The notes: generated from the letters alone by a model not told the origin. A stretch of DNA of 57,950 nucleotides from Sedimenticola thiotaurini (GCA_007713595.1 VMRY01000028.1:1-57950); one strand, 5' to 3'; shown: positions 8,711 to 18,102, numbered from the stretch's first letter. Made by a program: numbers and translations.

Positions 8711-9553
8711 ATGAAGTTTATCGGCGCGCATGTCAGTGCAAGTGGTGGGGTGGAAAATGCGCCTCTCAATGCCCAGGCGATTGGTGCCACGGCCTTTGCG
8801 CTGTTCACAAAAAACCAGCGGCAGTGGAAAGCCAAAGCGCTCACCGACAAGAGTATCAGCCAGTTTCAGGAGAATCTTGCAGCAGCAGGTATCTCACCCC
8901 GACATGTGCTGCCCCATGACAGTTACCTGATCAATCTGGGTCACCCTGAAGCAGAGGCACTGCAAAAATCGAGAGATGCCTTTCTGGATGAGCTGCAGCG
9001 TTGCGAGCAACTGGGGCTGCAACTGCTCAACTTTCATCCTGGCAGCCATCTGAAGAAAATCTCCGAAACAGAGAGCCTGGAAGTTGTGGCCGACTCAATC
9101 AACTGGGCGCTGGATCAGACAACCGGTGTAACCGCCGTGATCGAAAACACCGCCGGTCAGGGAAGCAACCTGGGACATCGGTTTGAACATCTGGCAGCAA
9201 TTATTCAACGGGTGGAAGATAAAACTCGGGTCGGCGTTTGTCTGGACACCTGTCACACCTTCACCGCTGGCTATGACATGCGAACAGCAGACGCCTGCGA
9301 AGAGACCTTTGCAGAATTCGAACGCATTGTCGGTTTTAACTACTTGCGTGGCGTTCATCTTAATGACAGCAAACCGGATCTGGGTTCGCGAGTGGATCGT
9401 CACGAGAGTCTGGGAAAAGGAAAACTCGGCTGGCCAGTGTTTGACTACATCATGAATGATTCCCGCTTTGATGATATACCGATGGTACTTGAGACCATTG
9501 ATGACACACTCTGGGCAGATGAGATAAAGCAACTCTACGCCTTGCAGAAATAA
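8711..9553 (+). CDS. nfo: Deoxyribonuclease IV (endonuclease IV, AP endonuclease)
   Basis: The 280-residue TIM-barrel enzyme cleaves the DNA backbone 5' of abasic sites during base-excision repair. The start [17 protein letters not shown] and later blocks [62 protein letters not shown] and VLETID are the classic Nfo signatures. They contribute the trinuclear zinc ligands (His, Glu, Asp side chains). A GGAG ribosome site lies about 10 bases before the ATG. It stands 118 bp after ilvM and may be separately transcribed. The length equals that of E. coli Nfo. Confidence 0.96.
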   Translation: MKFIGAHVSASGGVENAPLNAQAIGATAFALFTKNQRQWKAKALTDKSISQFQENLAAAGISPRHVLPHDSYLINLGHPEAEALQKSRDAFLDELQRCEQLGLQLLNFHPGSHLKKISETESLEVVADSINWALDQTTGVTAVIENTAGQGSNLGHRFEHLAAIIQRVEDKTRVGVCLDTCHTFTAGYDMRTADACEETFAEFERIVGFNYLRGVHLNDSKPDLGSRVDRHESLGKGKLGWPVFDYIMNDSRFDDIPMVLETIDDTLWADEIKQLYALQK

Positions 9554-9578
9554 CCCCGCGAAAAGGACTCGAAATCAG

Positions 9579-9606
9579 TTGACCTTTCGTCAGGAATCAT
9601 TAAACT
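9579..9606 (+). promoter_or_regulatory. Probable tRNA-Asp promoter with GC-rich discriminator
   Basis: TTGACC (9579-9584) and TAAACT (9601-9606) are spaced by 16 bp and followed by a GC-rich discriminator (CCGCGC). That is the usual shape of stringently controlled stable-RNA promoters. The mature tRNA begins about 50 nt downstream. Confidence 0.55.
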
Positions 9607-9660
9607 ACCGCGCTCCAACGTTGGTTGAATGCCTTGCAGACAACCGGTTTGAACCTCAGT

Positions 9661-9737
9661 GGAGCGGTAGTTCAGTTGGTTAGAATACCGGCCTGTCACG
9701 CCGGGGGTCGCGGGTTCGAGTCCCGTCCGCTCCGCCA
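9661..9737 (+). tRNA. tRNA-Asp (anticodon GTC)
   Basis: The 77-nt gene folds into a full cloverleaf. The acceptor arms are GGAGCGG and CCGCTCC, the anticodon GTC is at 9695-9697 in the loop CTGTCAC, the T arm contains GGGTTCGAGTCCC, and the discriminator G is followed by an encoded CCA. It is a single tRNA gene with its own promoter and terminator. Confidence 0.97.
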
Positions 9738-9745
9738 CTATTCAT

Positions 9746-9775
9746 AAAAAACGGATACTTCGGTATCCGTTTTTT
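9746..9775. terminator. Bidirectional terminator shared by tRNA-Asp and rlmG
   Basis: Arms CGGATAC (9752-9758) and GTATCCG (9763-9769) close a TTCG tetraloop. They are extended by A6 on the left and T6 on the right, so the hairpin has a T tract on both strands. It ends tRNA-Asp transcription rightward and rlmG leftward. It overlaps the rlmG stop codon (9774-9776). Confidence 0.9.
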
Positions 9776-10895
9776 ATTCCCGACTAAAACTCTGCAGCAC
9801 CACAAACTTTCGGTCAGAAGCCAGCTGCTGTACATCTCCGAACAGCCGTTTCAGCTTGACATGGTAGTTCAGGTGACGATTACCAATCACTCGCAGTTCA
9901 CCCCCCTTACGCAATACCCGCCGCGCCTGATTGAACATGCGCCAGGCGATCTCATCCCCCACCACATTGCCGTGATGAAAGGGTGGGTTGCAGAGAATCA
10001 GATCCGCACTTTCTGGTTTAAAGTCAGTCAACCCATCACCCTGCAAAAAACAGACACTGTTTTCCAGCCCTGATCGACTCAACGTCTCCCGCGCACTGGC
10101 GACTGCCATGGCCGACTCATCAACGAAATGAACTGTTGCCTGCGGATTCCTCTCAGCTGCGATCAGGCCCACCACACCATTCCCACAACCCAGATCAACA
10201 ATGTCTCTGTAATCAGGCTTGGAAGGGATATGTTTCAGCAGCAGACGTGTACCGATATCCAGACTGTCACGGGAAAAGACATTGGCGTGATTCACCAGGC
10301 TGTAATCGGTTCCCTCCAGGGTATAAACCACAGGATAGGGAGAGGCTGAACGCGCTATCGATAAATCCGGGGCGGTATAGATCAACCGCGCCTTCTTCCT
10401 TGCCAGCGAGGTCTTGGTTGGCCCAATAATGTGCTCAAACAGATCAAGCGTGGAGCTGTGTATCTGCTTGACCATGCCACAGCCGACCACCCGGGTTTCA
10501 GGTTTCAGATGGGGTCGCAGGCGGATCAGCTCATCTTCCAGCAGCCCCAATGTCTTGGTGACCCGCACCAGCACCCAATCATACAACCCCTCATAAGCTG
10601 TCACACTGTCTATCAGCTGTACTGCATCCATCGCGATGCCATTCGACTGCAGATTTTCCCGGGTAGACCAGAGTGACAGATAAGAGTCCGTCAGCATAAC
10701 CGGCAGATGCTCTGCAAGCGCACAGCTGAGCGCACCAAATGCATCATTAACAATCAAAATACGTCCACTGATCTCCGCACCAATCTGACTTAACAGATAT
10801 TCATCTGCCGCATCCCAGGCACGCAGCGTCTCACTCTTCCGTCGGGGATAACGATAAAGTGTCAACGGACCTTTGGGTGTTTCAAGTTGCTGCAT
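9774..10895 (-). CDS. rlmG: 23S rRNA (guanine-N2)-methyltransferase RlmG
   Basis: The 373-residue protein has the two-domain RlmG/RsmC layout: a degenerate N-terminal methyltransferase-like domain and a catalytic C-terminal domain. The start includes [12 protein letters not shown] and [18 protein letters not shown], blocks seen in RlmG. The C-terminal part has the SAM loop [12 protein letters not shown] and the catalytic NPPFHHG of N2-guanine methylases. E. coli RlmG makes m2G1835 in 23S rRNA. The length matches (378 in E. coli). Its start overlaps the rsmJ stop by 14 bp, so the two rRNA methylases are translationally coupled. The stop codon lies inside the terminator hairpin. Confidence 0.92.
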   Translation of the reverse strand: MQQLETPKGPLTLYRYPRRKSETLRAWDAADEYLLSQIGAEISGRILIVNDAFGALSCALAEHLPVMLTDSYLSLWSTRENLQSNGIAMDAVQLIDSVTAYEGLYDWVLVRVTKTLGLLEDELIRLRPHLKPETRVVGCGMVKQIHSSTLDLFEHIIGPTKTSLARKKARLIYTAPDLSIARSASPYPVVYTLEGTDYSLVNHANVFSRDSLDIGTRLLLKHIPSKPDYRDIVDLGCGNGVVGLIAAERNPQATVHFVDESAMAVASARETLSRSGLENSVCFLQGDGLTDFKPESADLILCNPPFHHGNVVGDEIAWRMFNQARRVLRKGGELRVIGNRHLNYHVKLKRLFGDVQQLASDRKFVVLQSFSRE

Positions 10896-11667
10896 TGTGA
10901 CTGCCGGTCAGATAGATATCGTAGCGGGTATTGGGGCTGGAGATAGAGACTGAAGGTTTCCGTTCTGCCAAAAATGGAGCCTTCGCTGGCCGTTTCACAA
11001 CCACCCGGCGGGACGCAAGCGTGAGCGCCGTTTCGAGCAACTCCGCGCTGTCCTGATCATCTCCCAGCAGCAGTTGAAACAGCCGCATCTCTTTCTTCAC
11101 CTTGGCAGATTTCTCTCGATGTGGATACATGGGGTCCAGATAGACCACCTCAGGTCTTTCATGCGCGGTACGATACAACCGCCCATCCAGATGTTGCAGC
11201 TTCATGCGGGAAATGATTGATCCGATATCAGCGTCTTCCCGGGCGCGCTCCAACCCATCTGCCAACAGGGCATGCACTACAGGAGAGCGTTCCATCATCT
11301 CAACTTCACAACCCAGTGTTGCCAGAACAAACGCATCGCGTCCCAGCCCGGCGGTCATATCCAGCACCCGGGGAGTCCAACCCTTTTTCAGACCAATCGC
11401 CTTGGCTAAGGGCTGACCTCGTCCGCCACCAAACTTTCGTCTGTGGGCAGCCTTGCCCTCGACAAAATCGACCCAGACAGGGCCTGGTGCATCCGGGCCA
11501 ATCTGCTGAAGTTGCAGTGCTGTCTCTTTGACCAGAAGCAGCAGACCTGTCTCATCCAAGTTTGGTGGAACAACTGGCACGGATAGCGCTGCAGCCAATG
11601 TCTCAGCAACAGATTGCTCATTCGATGAAGCGGCAGCCACTCCTAAAAACAACGGCTTTTCAGACAC
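10882..11667 (-). CDS. rsmJ: 16S rRNA (guanine-1516-N2)-methyltransferase RsmJ
   Basis: The 261-residue SAM-dependent methylase carries the RsmJ signature blocks [66 protein letters not shown] and [11 protein letters not shown]. It modifies G1516 of 16S rRNA in E. coli. The start codon is GTG, with an AGGG ribosome site; no ATG gives a better fit. It heads a two-gene minus-strand unit with rlmG. Both target guanine N2 in ribosomal RNA, one in each subunit. Confidence 0.93.
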   Translation of the reverse strand: MSEKPLFLGVAAASSNEQSVAETLAAALSVPVVPPNLDETGLLLLVKETALQLQQIGPDAPGPVWVDFVEGKAAHRRKFGGGRGQPLAKAIGLKKGWTPRVLDMTAGLGRDAFVLATLGCEVEMMERSPVVHALLADGLERAREDADIGSIISRMKLQHLDGRLYRTAHERPEVVYLDPMYPHREKSAKVKKEMRLFQLLLGDDQDSAELLETALTLASRRVVVKRPAKAPFLAERKPSVSISSPNTRYDIYLTGSHNAAT

Positions 11668-11729
11668 AAACAGACCCTGATTAGCGATCGAGACTTACTC
11701 AATCCATAGTAACTGGCCGCATTATCCCA

Positions 11730-12755
11730 TTATCGCCAGAGATCGACATCTTTTCCCTGTTCCCGGATATGTTCTGCCCTGGCGGAGATATAGCGCTGAA
11801 AACTGGGCTCTGTTTTATAGGCCCCTGATAACAGGTAATCGAAAATTGAAGCGGTATGAAACCGTTTGAAAAAGGCCTCGGAGCGAATCACCTCCCCTGC
11901 CTCGGAATCAAATAATACAATCGAGGGTGCATAGGCGATCGACAGTTGTTTGGCCCACTCTCGCGCCGTCAATTTCTCACCAGTTGGGGTAATAATTGGC
12001 GTATCGGACCACATATCCAGTTGAACCGCATGTGTCTGCCCTGCCAGCGCCCTGATCTCGGGATCGCTCAACAACTCCTGATGCAAACGGTTACAGGCCG
12101 GGCAATCCTGCTGTTCAAAGAAGATCGCTAGCGGCCCTTTAATCAGACTCAGATCGTGTGGGCCATCAATGAAGAAAGGTTCTGACTGCAGTTTTTTATC
12201 ACCCTGCACTGTCGGTCGATGAGCAGCCAGATACTCACGATAGCTGATCTGCTGCTCCTGTTTTTCGCCTATGTAATCCAGCGCCAGTTTGAAAGTCTCT
12301 GGAGGCGTATAACCATTAAGCCGGAGTATCACCGCTCCCGTCTCATTCAGAAACAGCAGCGTCGGCGTAAACTGGATACGCAGAGCAGCTGCAAATGTCT
12401 TCTCCGTCTGCTCCTGGCCAGACAGATCCATGACAGAACGATCACCCCACATATTGACCGCGATCACATCCAGCTGCTCACGCATCTGCTGTTCGATAGC
12501 CTGCTGCGACAGATTTCGCTCCACTAGCAGATTGCAATAGGGACATCCATTCTGGTGAAAGAACAGCATCACCCGCCTTCCAGCAGCCGTCGCTTCAGCC
12601 ACATCCTCACGAATATCCAGGAAACTCTCTTTGAACCAGGCGGGATAAACCGTCTCTCTGGCACCAAAGAAGCCACCAGGTGTAGCGGCGATTCCGACGC
12701 CCTGAGACAGACCGATACAGAGAAAAATCAAAATCAGCCCAATAAATCGCTTCAT
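11730..12755 (-). CDS. Periplasmic protein with two tandem thioredoxin-like domains (SoxW-like)
   Basis: From the ATG at 12755 the product is 341 residues; a GGAGG site lies about 9 bases upstream. The ATG two codons earlier (12761) is too close to that site. An N-terminal signal peptide (KRFIGLILIFLCIGLSQGVG, then a cleavable AA) exports it. Two thioredoxin-type domains follow: the first with FFHQNGCPYCNLL (near residue 70), the second with FFEQQDCPACNRLH (near 215). Both keep a redox-active CxxC. Such proteins act in periplasmic thiol chemistry; in sulfur oxidisers SoxW/SoxS-type proteins reduce or protect Sox components, but no sox genes lie in this window, so that role is inference. It is divergent from the DUF6489 gene. 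Confidence 0.8.
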   Translation of the reverse strand: MKRFIGLILIFLCIGLSQGVGIAATPGGFFGARETVYPAWFKESFLDIREDVAEATAAGRRVMLFFHQNGCPYCNLLVERNLSQQAIEQQMREQLDVIAVNMWGDRSVMDLSGQEQTEKTFAAALRIQFTPTLLFLNETGAVILRLNGYTPPETFKLALDYIGEKQEQQISYREYLAAHRPTVQGDKKLQSEPFFIDGPHDLSLIKGPLAIFFEQQDCPACNRLHQELLSDPEIRALAGQTHAVQLDMWSDTPIITPTGEKLTAREWAKQLSIAYAPSIVLFDSEAGEVIRSEAFFKRFHTASIFDYLLSGAYKTEPSFQRYISARAEHIREQGKDVDLWR

Positions 12756-12872
12756 TAGCATTGGCCTCCCACTGAAAACACTGGTAATTTAACTGCAAGC
12801 ATAGCAGGCATTGGTTCAGTCAATGTCCTCTTAATTGATCGAACCCTACTCAGCGTAGGATCAGGAGGAAGT

Positions 12873-13112
12873 ATGAAAATCTCGGTTGATATAACCCCAG
12901 AAGAGATGCGAACACTGATGGGCTGGCCCGATGTTCAGGGTCTGCATGAAGAGATGATCAACAAGATACGCGAACAGATGAATGCGGGTGCAGAGGGCTA
13001 TGACCCGCTTAGCTTGATGCAGCCCTTCTTCACCCAGTCGGCCAATTCAATGGAGAGTCTGCAAAAGATGTTTGCGGGGATGATGAGTGGCTATGGAAAG
13101 AAAACCGATTAA
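12873..13112 (+). CDS. DUF6489-like small protein
   Basis: The 79-residue acidic protein begins KISVDITPEEMRTLMGWPDV, resembling the small DUF6489 family of proteobacteria. The function is unknown. The second half is Met/Phe/Ser-rich (LSLMQPFFTQSANSMESLQKMFAGMMSG) and probably amphipathic helix. An AGGAGGA ribosome site is 5 bases before the ATG, and a small hairpin (CCTAC...GTAGG, 12845-12859) sits just upstream of it, so strong or regulated translation is possible. The terminator at 13119-13148 ends it. Confidence 0.8.
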   Translation: MKISVDITPEEMRTLMGWPDVQGLHEEMINKIREQMNAGAEGYDPLSLMQPFFTQSANSMESLQKMFAGMMSGYGKKTD

Positions 13113-13118
13113 ACAGCC

Positions 13119-13148
13119 GTGTCGGAATCAGCCTTTTGATTCCGACAC
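13119..13148. terminator. Convergent terminator between the DUF6489 gene and the TSUP gene
   Basis: A perfect 12-bp stem, GTGTCGGAATCA (13119-13130) and TGATTCCGACAC (13137-13148), encloses a 6-nt loop. It sits in the 48-bp gap between two convergent stop codons. The T tract is short, so termination may be partial. Confidence 0.7.
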
Positions 13149-13160
13149 TTTGCGTGCTGA

Positions 13161-13934
13161 TTAACTCAAATAGATAGCATAAAAAAAGTACAACGTAATA
13201 CCGATACTGGCCACGATCACAAAACCCCTTACCCAGTGCGGTGGCAATTTACGTGAGAGATGGGCCGCCATATACCCACCCGCCAGTGTACCAACCAGCA
13301 CAACAGTACCCTCATACCAGGCTATAGCCCCGTCATAAATAAACAGCGCAATGGCTATTAGTGAAACAACAGACGAGACCAACAACTTCAGGCCATTCAT
13401 GGCATTAATATCGGTATACCCGGCCAATGCCAGGTAGCTGAGAATAATGATCCCCAAGCCGGCATTAAAGAATCCGCCATAGATGGTCACGGCTAATAAC
13501 AGTAATAGCAGAAGCACTGCACCAATCGCCGAGGCGTGACGATGTTTTCCTGCCAACTGTTTCAGCAGACGATTAAGCGTCCCACCATAAATAAACAGCA
13601 GTGTGGCAAACAGCAACAGCCAGGGGATCGCCTCACGAAACAGCGACTCAGGTGTCTGCAACAGTAACCAGGCGCCGGCGATGCCACCAATCAGACTAAC
13701 CAGTATAAACTTTGGCAACTCATCCTTATGAGCCAACAAATCTTTGCGAAACGCGTAAGCACCACTCATATAACCGGAGCAAGATGCAAAGGTATTGGTT
13801 GCATTGGCGCTTATGGGTGGAATGCCGACAAATAACAACGCAGGAAAGGTGATAAAGCTACCACCGCCTGCAATGGCATTGATTACGCCGCCCAAAAAAC
13901 CGGCGATAAAAAGGAACAGTAATTCAAATAACAT
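13161..13934 (-). CDS. TSUP (TauE/SafE) family membrane permease
   Basis: From the ATG at 13934 the product is 257 residues and begins directly with a membrane segment (LFELLFLFIAGFLGGVINAIAGGGSFITFP). GGGSFITFPAL is the conserved first-repeat motif of the family, and SANATNTFASCSGYMSGAYAFRK follows. About eight hydrophobic segments are visible in two inverted halves. Members export sulfite, sulfoacetate or other sulfur-containing organic anions; the substrate is unassigned. A longer frame to a TTG at 13976 adds 14 unlikely residues. There is no partner gene nearby; it is convergent with the DUF6489 gene. Confidence 0.88.
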   Translation of the reverse strand: MLFELLFLFIAGFLGGVINAIAGGGSFITFPALLFVGIPPISANATNTFASCSGYMSGAYAFRKDLLAHKDELPKFILVSLIGGIAGAWLLLQTPESLFREAIPWLLLFATLLFIYGGTLNRLLKQLAGKHRHASAIGAVLLLLLLLAVTIYGGFFNAGLGIIILSYLALAGYTDINAMNGLKLLVSSVVSLIAIALFIYDGAIAWYEGTVVLVGTLAGGYMAAHLSRKLPPHWVRGFVIVASIGITLYFFYAIYLS

Positions 13935-14315
13935 GGTTAACCAATAATAAGATCCTGGAACGAATGAGCATAACAATGAAGTCGATTAGCCCATAGACAC
14001 AGTTGGTGACTAAGACCGACCTATCTGTACCTATTTCCCTGCCGCAATCATCCTTTCTTTCCTATCCTGATTAACCACGAAACTCAGCCAAAAAGCTACA
14101 CACAGGCGCATTTATATTTAATCAGTTATCTGTGCTGCCCTGCGGCCATTGATTTGATCAGGGCTTGCGCGCCCCAGAGATAAATGGCCTCACCTCTATC
14201 GCTGGTACCCGATTCTTTATCGCAATCTGACTGTCTGCAATTTAATCCATCTGATCGTTAGTATAGACACCACGTGGAATCAATTTACTGAAAACCGGCG
14301 GCCAATTTCTCCGTG
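13935..14315. other. Intergenic region without recognised gene
   Basis: These 381 bp separate the TSUP gene from dbpA (both minus strand). I checked both strands for short coding frames and found only fragments interrupted by stops. There is no strong terminator for dbpA. The TSUP promoter must lie in the left part. Confidence 0.5.
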
Positions 14316-15704
14316 TTAGCTTTGAATCAATCTCACACGAAAGGAACGCCCTTTGAGCTTCCCCTCCGTCAATTTGCTTAGTGCCTGTCTGCTCACCTTT
14401 TGACTGACGGCGACATAGGACCAGTTGTCTGCAATATTGATTTTACCAACCTGTTTTCCTTCGATCCCTTTATCACCGGTCAGGGCACCCAGGATGTCGC
14501 CAGCGCGGACTTTCTGCTTTTTTCCACCATCTATCTGCAGTGTCACCATGGCAGGTTTCATAGCTGGTTTATCCAGTAAAGATTGCGGTGGCAGAGGTTC
14601 ACTGTCGAGGATCGGATCAATATTAGTTTCAAGCAGTGCGACCCGATAACTCTCTTTCTCACTATAGAGGGAACAGGCAATACCCTTACTCCCAGCCCGA
14701 CCTGTACGTCCTATTCGATGGACATGTCCTTCCACATCATGCGCAATATGGTAATTAATGACCGCGTCGAGTGAATCAATATCCAGCCCTCTTGCCGCCA
14801 CATCCGTAGCTACAAGTACCGAGGCACTTTTATTGGAAAATCGTATCAGCGTCTGATCACGGTCCCGTTGCTCCAGATCGCCATGCAGTGCCAGCGCACT
14901 AAATCCATAAGCCGATAACTGATCGGCTACCTCTTGTGTCTCCCGTTTGGTGTTACAGAAAACCAGTGATGACTCGGGATTAAAATGCATCAGCAGCAGG
15001 CGCAGTCCCAGGAAGCGTTGATTATCATCCTGAACCTTGTAGAAATGCTGTTCAATCGTCGCATGGTCATGTGTGGATGCCACTTTTACCATGACCGGAT
15101 TTATCATAATACGGTTTGAAATTTTCTGGATCTGCGGAGGAAAGGTGGCACTGAACAGCAGTGTCTGGCGCTGCGCTGGAATCTGTTCTATCACCTTATC
15201 CAACGTCTCCTGAAAGCCCATATCAAGCATGCGATCTGCTTCATCAAGTACCAACAGGTTTACATCATCCAGCCTCAGCGTCCCTCTTTTCAGATGGTCT
15301 TCAATACGTCCTGGAGTACCAACAATGACATGTGCGCCATGTTCCAGTGAACCCACCTGGGGGCCAAACGGCATCCCGCCACACAGGGTCAGTATCTTGA
15401 TATTGTGAATACCACGACCCAGCTTACGAAGCTCTGTAGCTACCTGATCGGCCAACTCCCGGGTAGGACACAACACCAGCGACTGTATACGAAAGCGTTT
15501 GACATCCAGCTTCTGTAACAAACCCAAACCAAAAGCGGCGGTTTTTCCGGAGCCGGTTTTACCCTGAGCAATCACATCTTTGCCTTCCAGAATAGGCGGC
15601 AAACTCTCCTGCTGTATAGCGGTCATCGCTGTATAGCCGAGGGTGGACAAGTTTTCCAGAAGATCTGTGTGCAGATTCAGAGAAGAAAAAGGTATTTGGG
15701 TCAA
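14316..15704 (-). CDS. dbpA: ATP-dependent RNA helicase DbpA
   Basis: The 462-residue DEAD-box helicase has all core motifs in order: Q motif (AMTAIQQESLPPIL), Walker A (AQGKTGSGKTAAFGLGLLQK), PTRELADQV, GTPGRIEDHL, DEAD (LVLDEADRMLDMGF), SAT (LFSATFPPQ), and HRIGRTGRAG in the second RecA domain. The last 75 residues form the DbpA RNA-binding domain (VTLQIDGGKKQKVRAGDILGALTGDKGIEGKQVGKI in outline). That domain targets the enzyme to hairpin 92 of 23S rRNA during large-subunit assembly. Start: the frame opens with TTG, with a CAGGA site about 9 bases upstream, and the resulting N-terminus aligns with known DbpA. It is monocistronic. Confidence 0.94.
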   Translation of the reverse strand: MTQIPFSSLNLHTDLLENLSTLGYTAMTAIQQESLPPILEGKDVIAQGKTGSGKTAAFGLGLLQKLDVKRFRIQSLVLCPTRELADQVATELRKLGRGIHNIKILTLCGGMPFGPQVGSLEHGAHVIVGTPGRIEDHLKRGTLRLDDVNLLVLDEADRMLDMGFQETLDKVIEQIPAQRQTLLFSATFPPQIQKISNRIMINPVMVKVASTHDHATIEQHFYKVQDDNQRFLGLRLLLMHFNPESSLVFCNTKRETQEVADQLSAYGFSALALHGDLEQRDRDQTLIRFSNKSASVLVATDVAARGLDIDSLDAVINYHIAHDVEGHVHRIGRTGRAGSKGIACSLYSEKESYRVALLETNIDPILDSEPLPPQSLLDKPAMKPAMVTLQIDGGKKQKVRAGDILGALTGDKGIEGKQVGKINIADNWSYVAVSQKVSRQALSKLTEGKLKGRSFRVRLIQS

Positions 15705-15906
15705 AGCGGCTATCCTGTATAGAGATTACTGGGAGTGTAGAATGTCTGGTTGATTCATCGAATAGATTAGAAGTCAATCACAGTGAAGTTGATTGACTGG
15801 AAAAACGGAGATACCAGAAGAGACGACAAGACTGAGTATATCATGATCAGCGTCGGGGGACAGAAACATCCAGAGGTGAAACAGCGATAAACCCCGAAGC
15901 TTTAGA

Positions 15907-16635
15907 TCAAACTGCCCATTGCAACTTGGGTAACTGATCAACTGATCCGAGCCGGGACAACAGGCTTGACTGCAACCAATTTTGCAGATTTAAAGCCAGC
16001 TTTCTGTCACCCATAACCTCTATATCACCTTGGTTAACCGCGTCTTGGAATTTCCGTTGACAGGTCCATACTGCAGTCATATCGGCTAATGAACTTTTGA
16101 TGATGATATTGACTTCATGTCCAGGATCACTCAGGCACAAGTCAATCACACCTTTCTCAGAGATCAGCCACCAATCACGCGCACCCTTCGGAGCATCTGG
16201 ATATTCGAACTGTACAACAATACGTTTTTCTGGAAAGACAGAAGGATCAACACTTCGACGCATATCCCACATGAGCAGCCCTGCATCAAGATCTTCTTTA
16301 TTGAGCTTCGTTTGCGCCCAGCGATGCCCCCAAGCACCAAGCAGCTCCACCACGGGTCTTAACTCTAACCCAGCCTCAGTCAGTTCATATTGGCTCTTGC
16401 CCTTATCCTTACTGACTTTTATAACGCCAGCGTCGATAAGTTGTTTCAATCGCGTGGAGAGTAAGGTCGGTGACATTAGGGGCACGCCTTTTTGCAATTC
16501 ACTATAACGTGTACTGCCTGCAATAAATTCCCTTACAATTAACAAGGTCCATCGTTCACAGAGTAACTGAGTTGCCTGTGCCAAAGGGCAAAACTGACCA
16601 TATGCTTTCATCCTACCACCCCGTTTTATATCCAT
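15907..16635 (-). CDS. HxlR family transcriptional regulator with C-terminal SCP2-like domain
   Basis: The 242-residue protein has an N-terminal HxlR winged helix (about 10-105): QFCPLAQATQLLCERWTLLIVREF, then YSELQKGVPLMSPTLLSTRLKQL and the wing YELTEAGLELRPVV. A conserved-position cysteine in QFCPLAQA matches the redox-sensing cysteine region of YodB/HypR-like members. The second half resembles a sterol-carrier (SCP2)-like domain found in a subclass of these regulators. The ATG at 16635 has an AAGGA site 13 bases upstream; an internal ATG at 16611 is the alternative. It is divergent from the truncated haemoglobin gene across 126 bp, so regulation of that gene is plausible but inferred. Confidence 0.85.
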   Translation of the reverse strand: MDIKRGGRMKAYGQFCPLAQATQLLCERWTLLIVREFIAGSTRYSELQKGVPLMSPTLLSTRLKQLIDAGVIKVSKDKGKSQYELTEAGLELRPVVELLGAWGHRWAQTKLNKEDLDAGLLMWDMRRSVDPSVFPEKRIVVQFEYPDAPKGARDWWLISEKGVIDLCLSDPGHEVNIIIKSSLADMTAVWTCQRKFQDAVNQGDIEVMGDRKLALNLQNWLQSSLLSRLGSVDQLPKLQWAV

Positions 16636-16761
16636 GGTTATTTATACCGTCCTTTAAAGGGTAGCAGCTACTACAGATTCTGTACTTCTTTTGCCTATAG
16701 CCCGGTGTTAGTTTTTACATGTGTTATAAAAACCCACACAGAATAAAGGAAGGATGCGATT

Positions 16762-17127
16762 ATGACTGAATCACTCTATGAACGACTCGGCGGCACTGAA
16801 GGGATCACACAAATAGCCAGTGATGCCGTTGACAATCATCTGGCCAATCCTGCTATAGCCACTCGCTATGAAAATGCCAAGGCGAGTGTTGATGAGATGA
16901 AAAATGCAGCCGCAACATTTTTTATTGCCGGTACGGGCGGACCAAACTGTTATGAAGGAAAAAATTTACTCGATGCGCATAAGGGGATGAACATCAATGG
17001 CACTGAGTTTATGGCGGTGCTCGATGATATTCTAGGGGCTTTGCAAAAAAACGGGATCAGCCAAAAAGTTCAGGAAGAAGTGCTGTTCATTTTGTATAGC
17101 ATGCGTGGCGAAATTGTACGGGTTTAA
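16762..17127 (+). CDS. Group I truncated haemoglobin
   Basis: The 121-residue protein begins SLYERLGGTEGITQIASDAV, the typical trHbN helix A/B start. The region FFIAGTGGPNCYEGKNLLDAHKGMNING has the proximal-haem histidine in DAHKGM, as in GlbN-type 2-on-2 globins. Such proteins bind O2 and NO; NO dioxygenation is the best-known role. An AAGGAAGG site lies 8 bases before the ATG. The divergent HxlR regulator, with a potential redox cysteine, is its likeliest controller. It ends at the strong convergent hairpin 17191-17231. Confidence 0.9.
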   Translation: MTESLYERLGGTEGITQIASDAVDNHLANPAIATRYENAKASVDEMKNAAATFFIAGTGGPNCYEGKNLLDAHKGMNINGTEFMAVLDDILGALQKNGISQKVQEEVLFILYSMRGEIVRV

Positions 17128-17190
17128 TTAATAACATTCAAAACGCACAAACGGGATGGTATACATAATCTCTGCTATCGATCGCAGTCG

Positions 17191-17231
17191 ATAAACAGGC
17201 GCGTCAAATCACACTTGACGTGTCTGTTTAT
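17191..17231. terminator. Convergent terminator after the truncated haemoglobin gene
   Basis: Two 17-nt arms (17191-17207 and 17215-17231) pair at 15 positions perfectly, with G-T wobble at the other two, around a 7-nt loop. The outer parts of both arms are AT-rich (ATAAACAG and CTGTTTAT). It can serve the globin gene rightward and the small gene at 17262 leftward. Confidence 0.85.
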
Positions 17232-17261
17232 TCTGTCTAATTCTATGTTGAGATTAATTAC

Positions 17262-17489
17262 CTAGGTTTCATGTTCGACTTTTTTCTCTGCTTCTCTGGC
17301 AACCTTCCCACCCTGTGAACAGAGCACTTTCTCTAACTGGCTTTCAAATACAGATGCCGCTTTCTGCATACACAGTGACAATAGCGGCGAACCCTCTGGC
17401 CAAGCGGCCTTGCAAGCCTTTTGATTAGCTTTAAGATCCTTTTCTAAAGCTTTCAGCGCGATTACTTTATCTTTTTTTGTCACCGCCAT
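17262..17489 (-). CDS. Small hypothetical protein, helical, Lys/Ala-rich with three cysteines
   Basis: The 75-residue product (MAVTKKDKVIALKALEKDLK at the start) is predicted largely helical, with cysteines at about 25, 40 and 57. I do not recognise the family. Coding is supported by a clear ribosome site (GGAGCGGAG, 2-3 bases before the ATG) and by a convergent terminator just beyond its stop. There is no signal peptide. It lies at the left edge of the accessory stretch. Confidence 0.6.
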   Translation of the reverse strand: MAVTKKDKVIALKALEKDLKANQKACKAAWPEGSPLLSLCMQKAASVFESQLEKVLCSQGGKVAREAEKKVEHET

Positions 17490-17610
17490 ATCTCCGCTCC
17501 ATTTTATAGGCTAATCGGCAGTTCATTAAGAACACTATAAGAGAGTGTAGACTATCGCATTCATGATTTTTTGATATTGAGTAACCGCTGTGTGTGGTTG
17601 ATTTTTAATA

Positions 17611-18102
17611 TTAGCGACTTTCCGGCCGCATCATTTGTAAAGCCTTAGCACGAAATATCTCTTTAAATTTTTCAACTCTTTCTCTGTTCACACCAAAATC
17701 GCTATAACCAACTCTTGAGGCTGAACGAATATGAATCACCTTTCCTGCTGAATCAATCCTGACTTCAAGGTCATCGACAAACCTAAAGATTGCCGATGTG
17801 AAAGTAGCCGCAATATAATTCTCCTTTTGCAGCATAATATTTCCCTCCATCTCTTCAATTGATTCTTTCAGAAGAGAGAGGGTATCAAAGCTGCTATCTT
17901 GCGGAATTGCGATTGGTTCAATGCTATGACTTGCATCGTTTCCTGATTCGCTGCAAACGCAATTCGGTTTATCTGAACATTTCGACAAAATACCACCGGT
18001 TAGCCCAGGGGCTTTTGCTCTCTGATTCATTCCATGCAGGCTGAAAACAATGAGCAAAGCAATGGCAATTAGAATTGCTGATGTAACCACTATTACCTTC
18101 AT
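17611..18102 (-). CDS. DUF1499 family protein, membrane-anchored
   Basis: The 163-residue protein has an N-terminal hydrophobic segment (VIVVTSAILIAIALLIVFSL). The family blocks follow: CSDKPNCVCSES near residue 45, YIAATFTSAIFRFVDDLEVRID in the middle, and IRSASRVGYSDFGVNRERVEKF near the end. DUF1499 is widespread but has no assigned activity. The core is probably outside the cytoplasmic membrane. Typical members have C-x-D-x-x-N-C-V-S; here the residue after V is C, giving CVCS. The gene is not clearly in an operon; 120 bp separate it from the next minus-strand gene. Confidence 0.85.
   Translation of the reverse strand: MKVIVVTSAILIAIALLIVFSLHGMNQRAKAPGLTGGILSKCSDKPNCVCSESGNDASHSIEPIAIPQDSSFDTLSLLKESIEEMEGNIMLQKENYIAATFTSAIFRFVDDLEVRIDSAGKVIHIRSASRVGYSDFGVNRERVEKFKEIFRAKALQMMRPESR

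Noticed and set aside
9535-9738. Minus-strand ORF beginning MAERTGLEPATPGVTGRYSN
   Set aside because: It is the antisense of tRNA-Asp, a well-known spurious translation that recurs in annotation wherever this tRNA is found.
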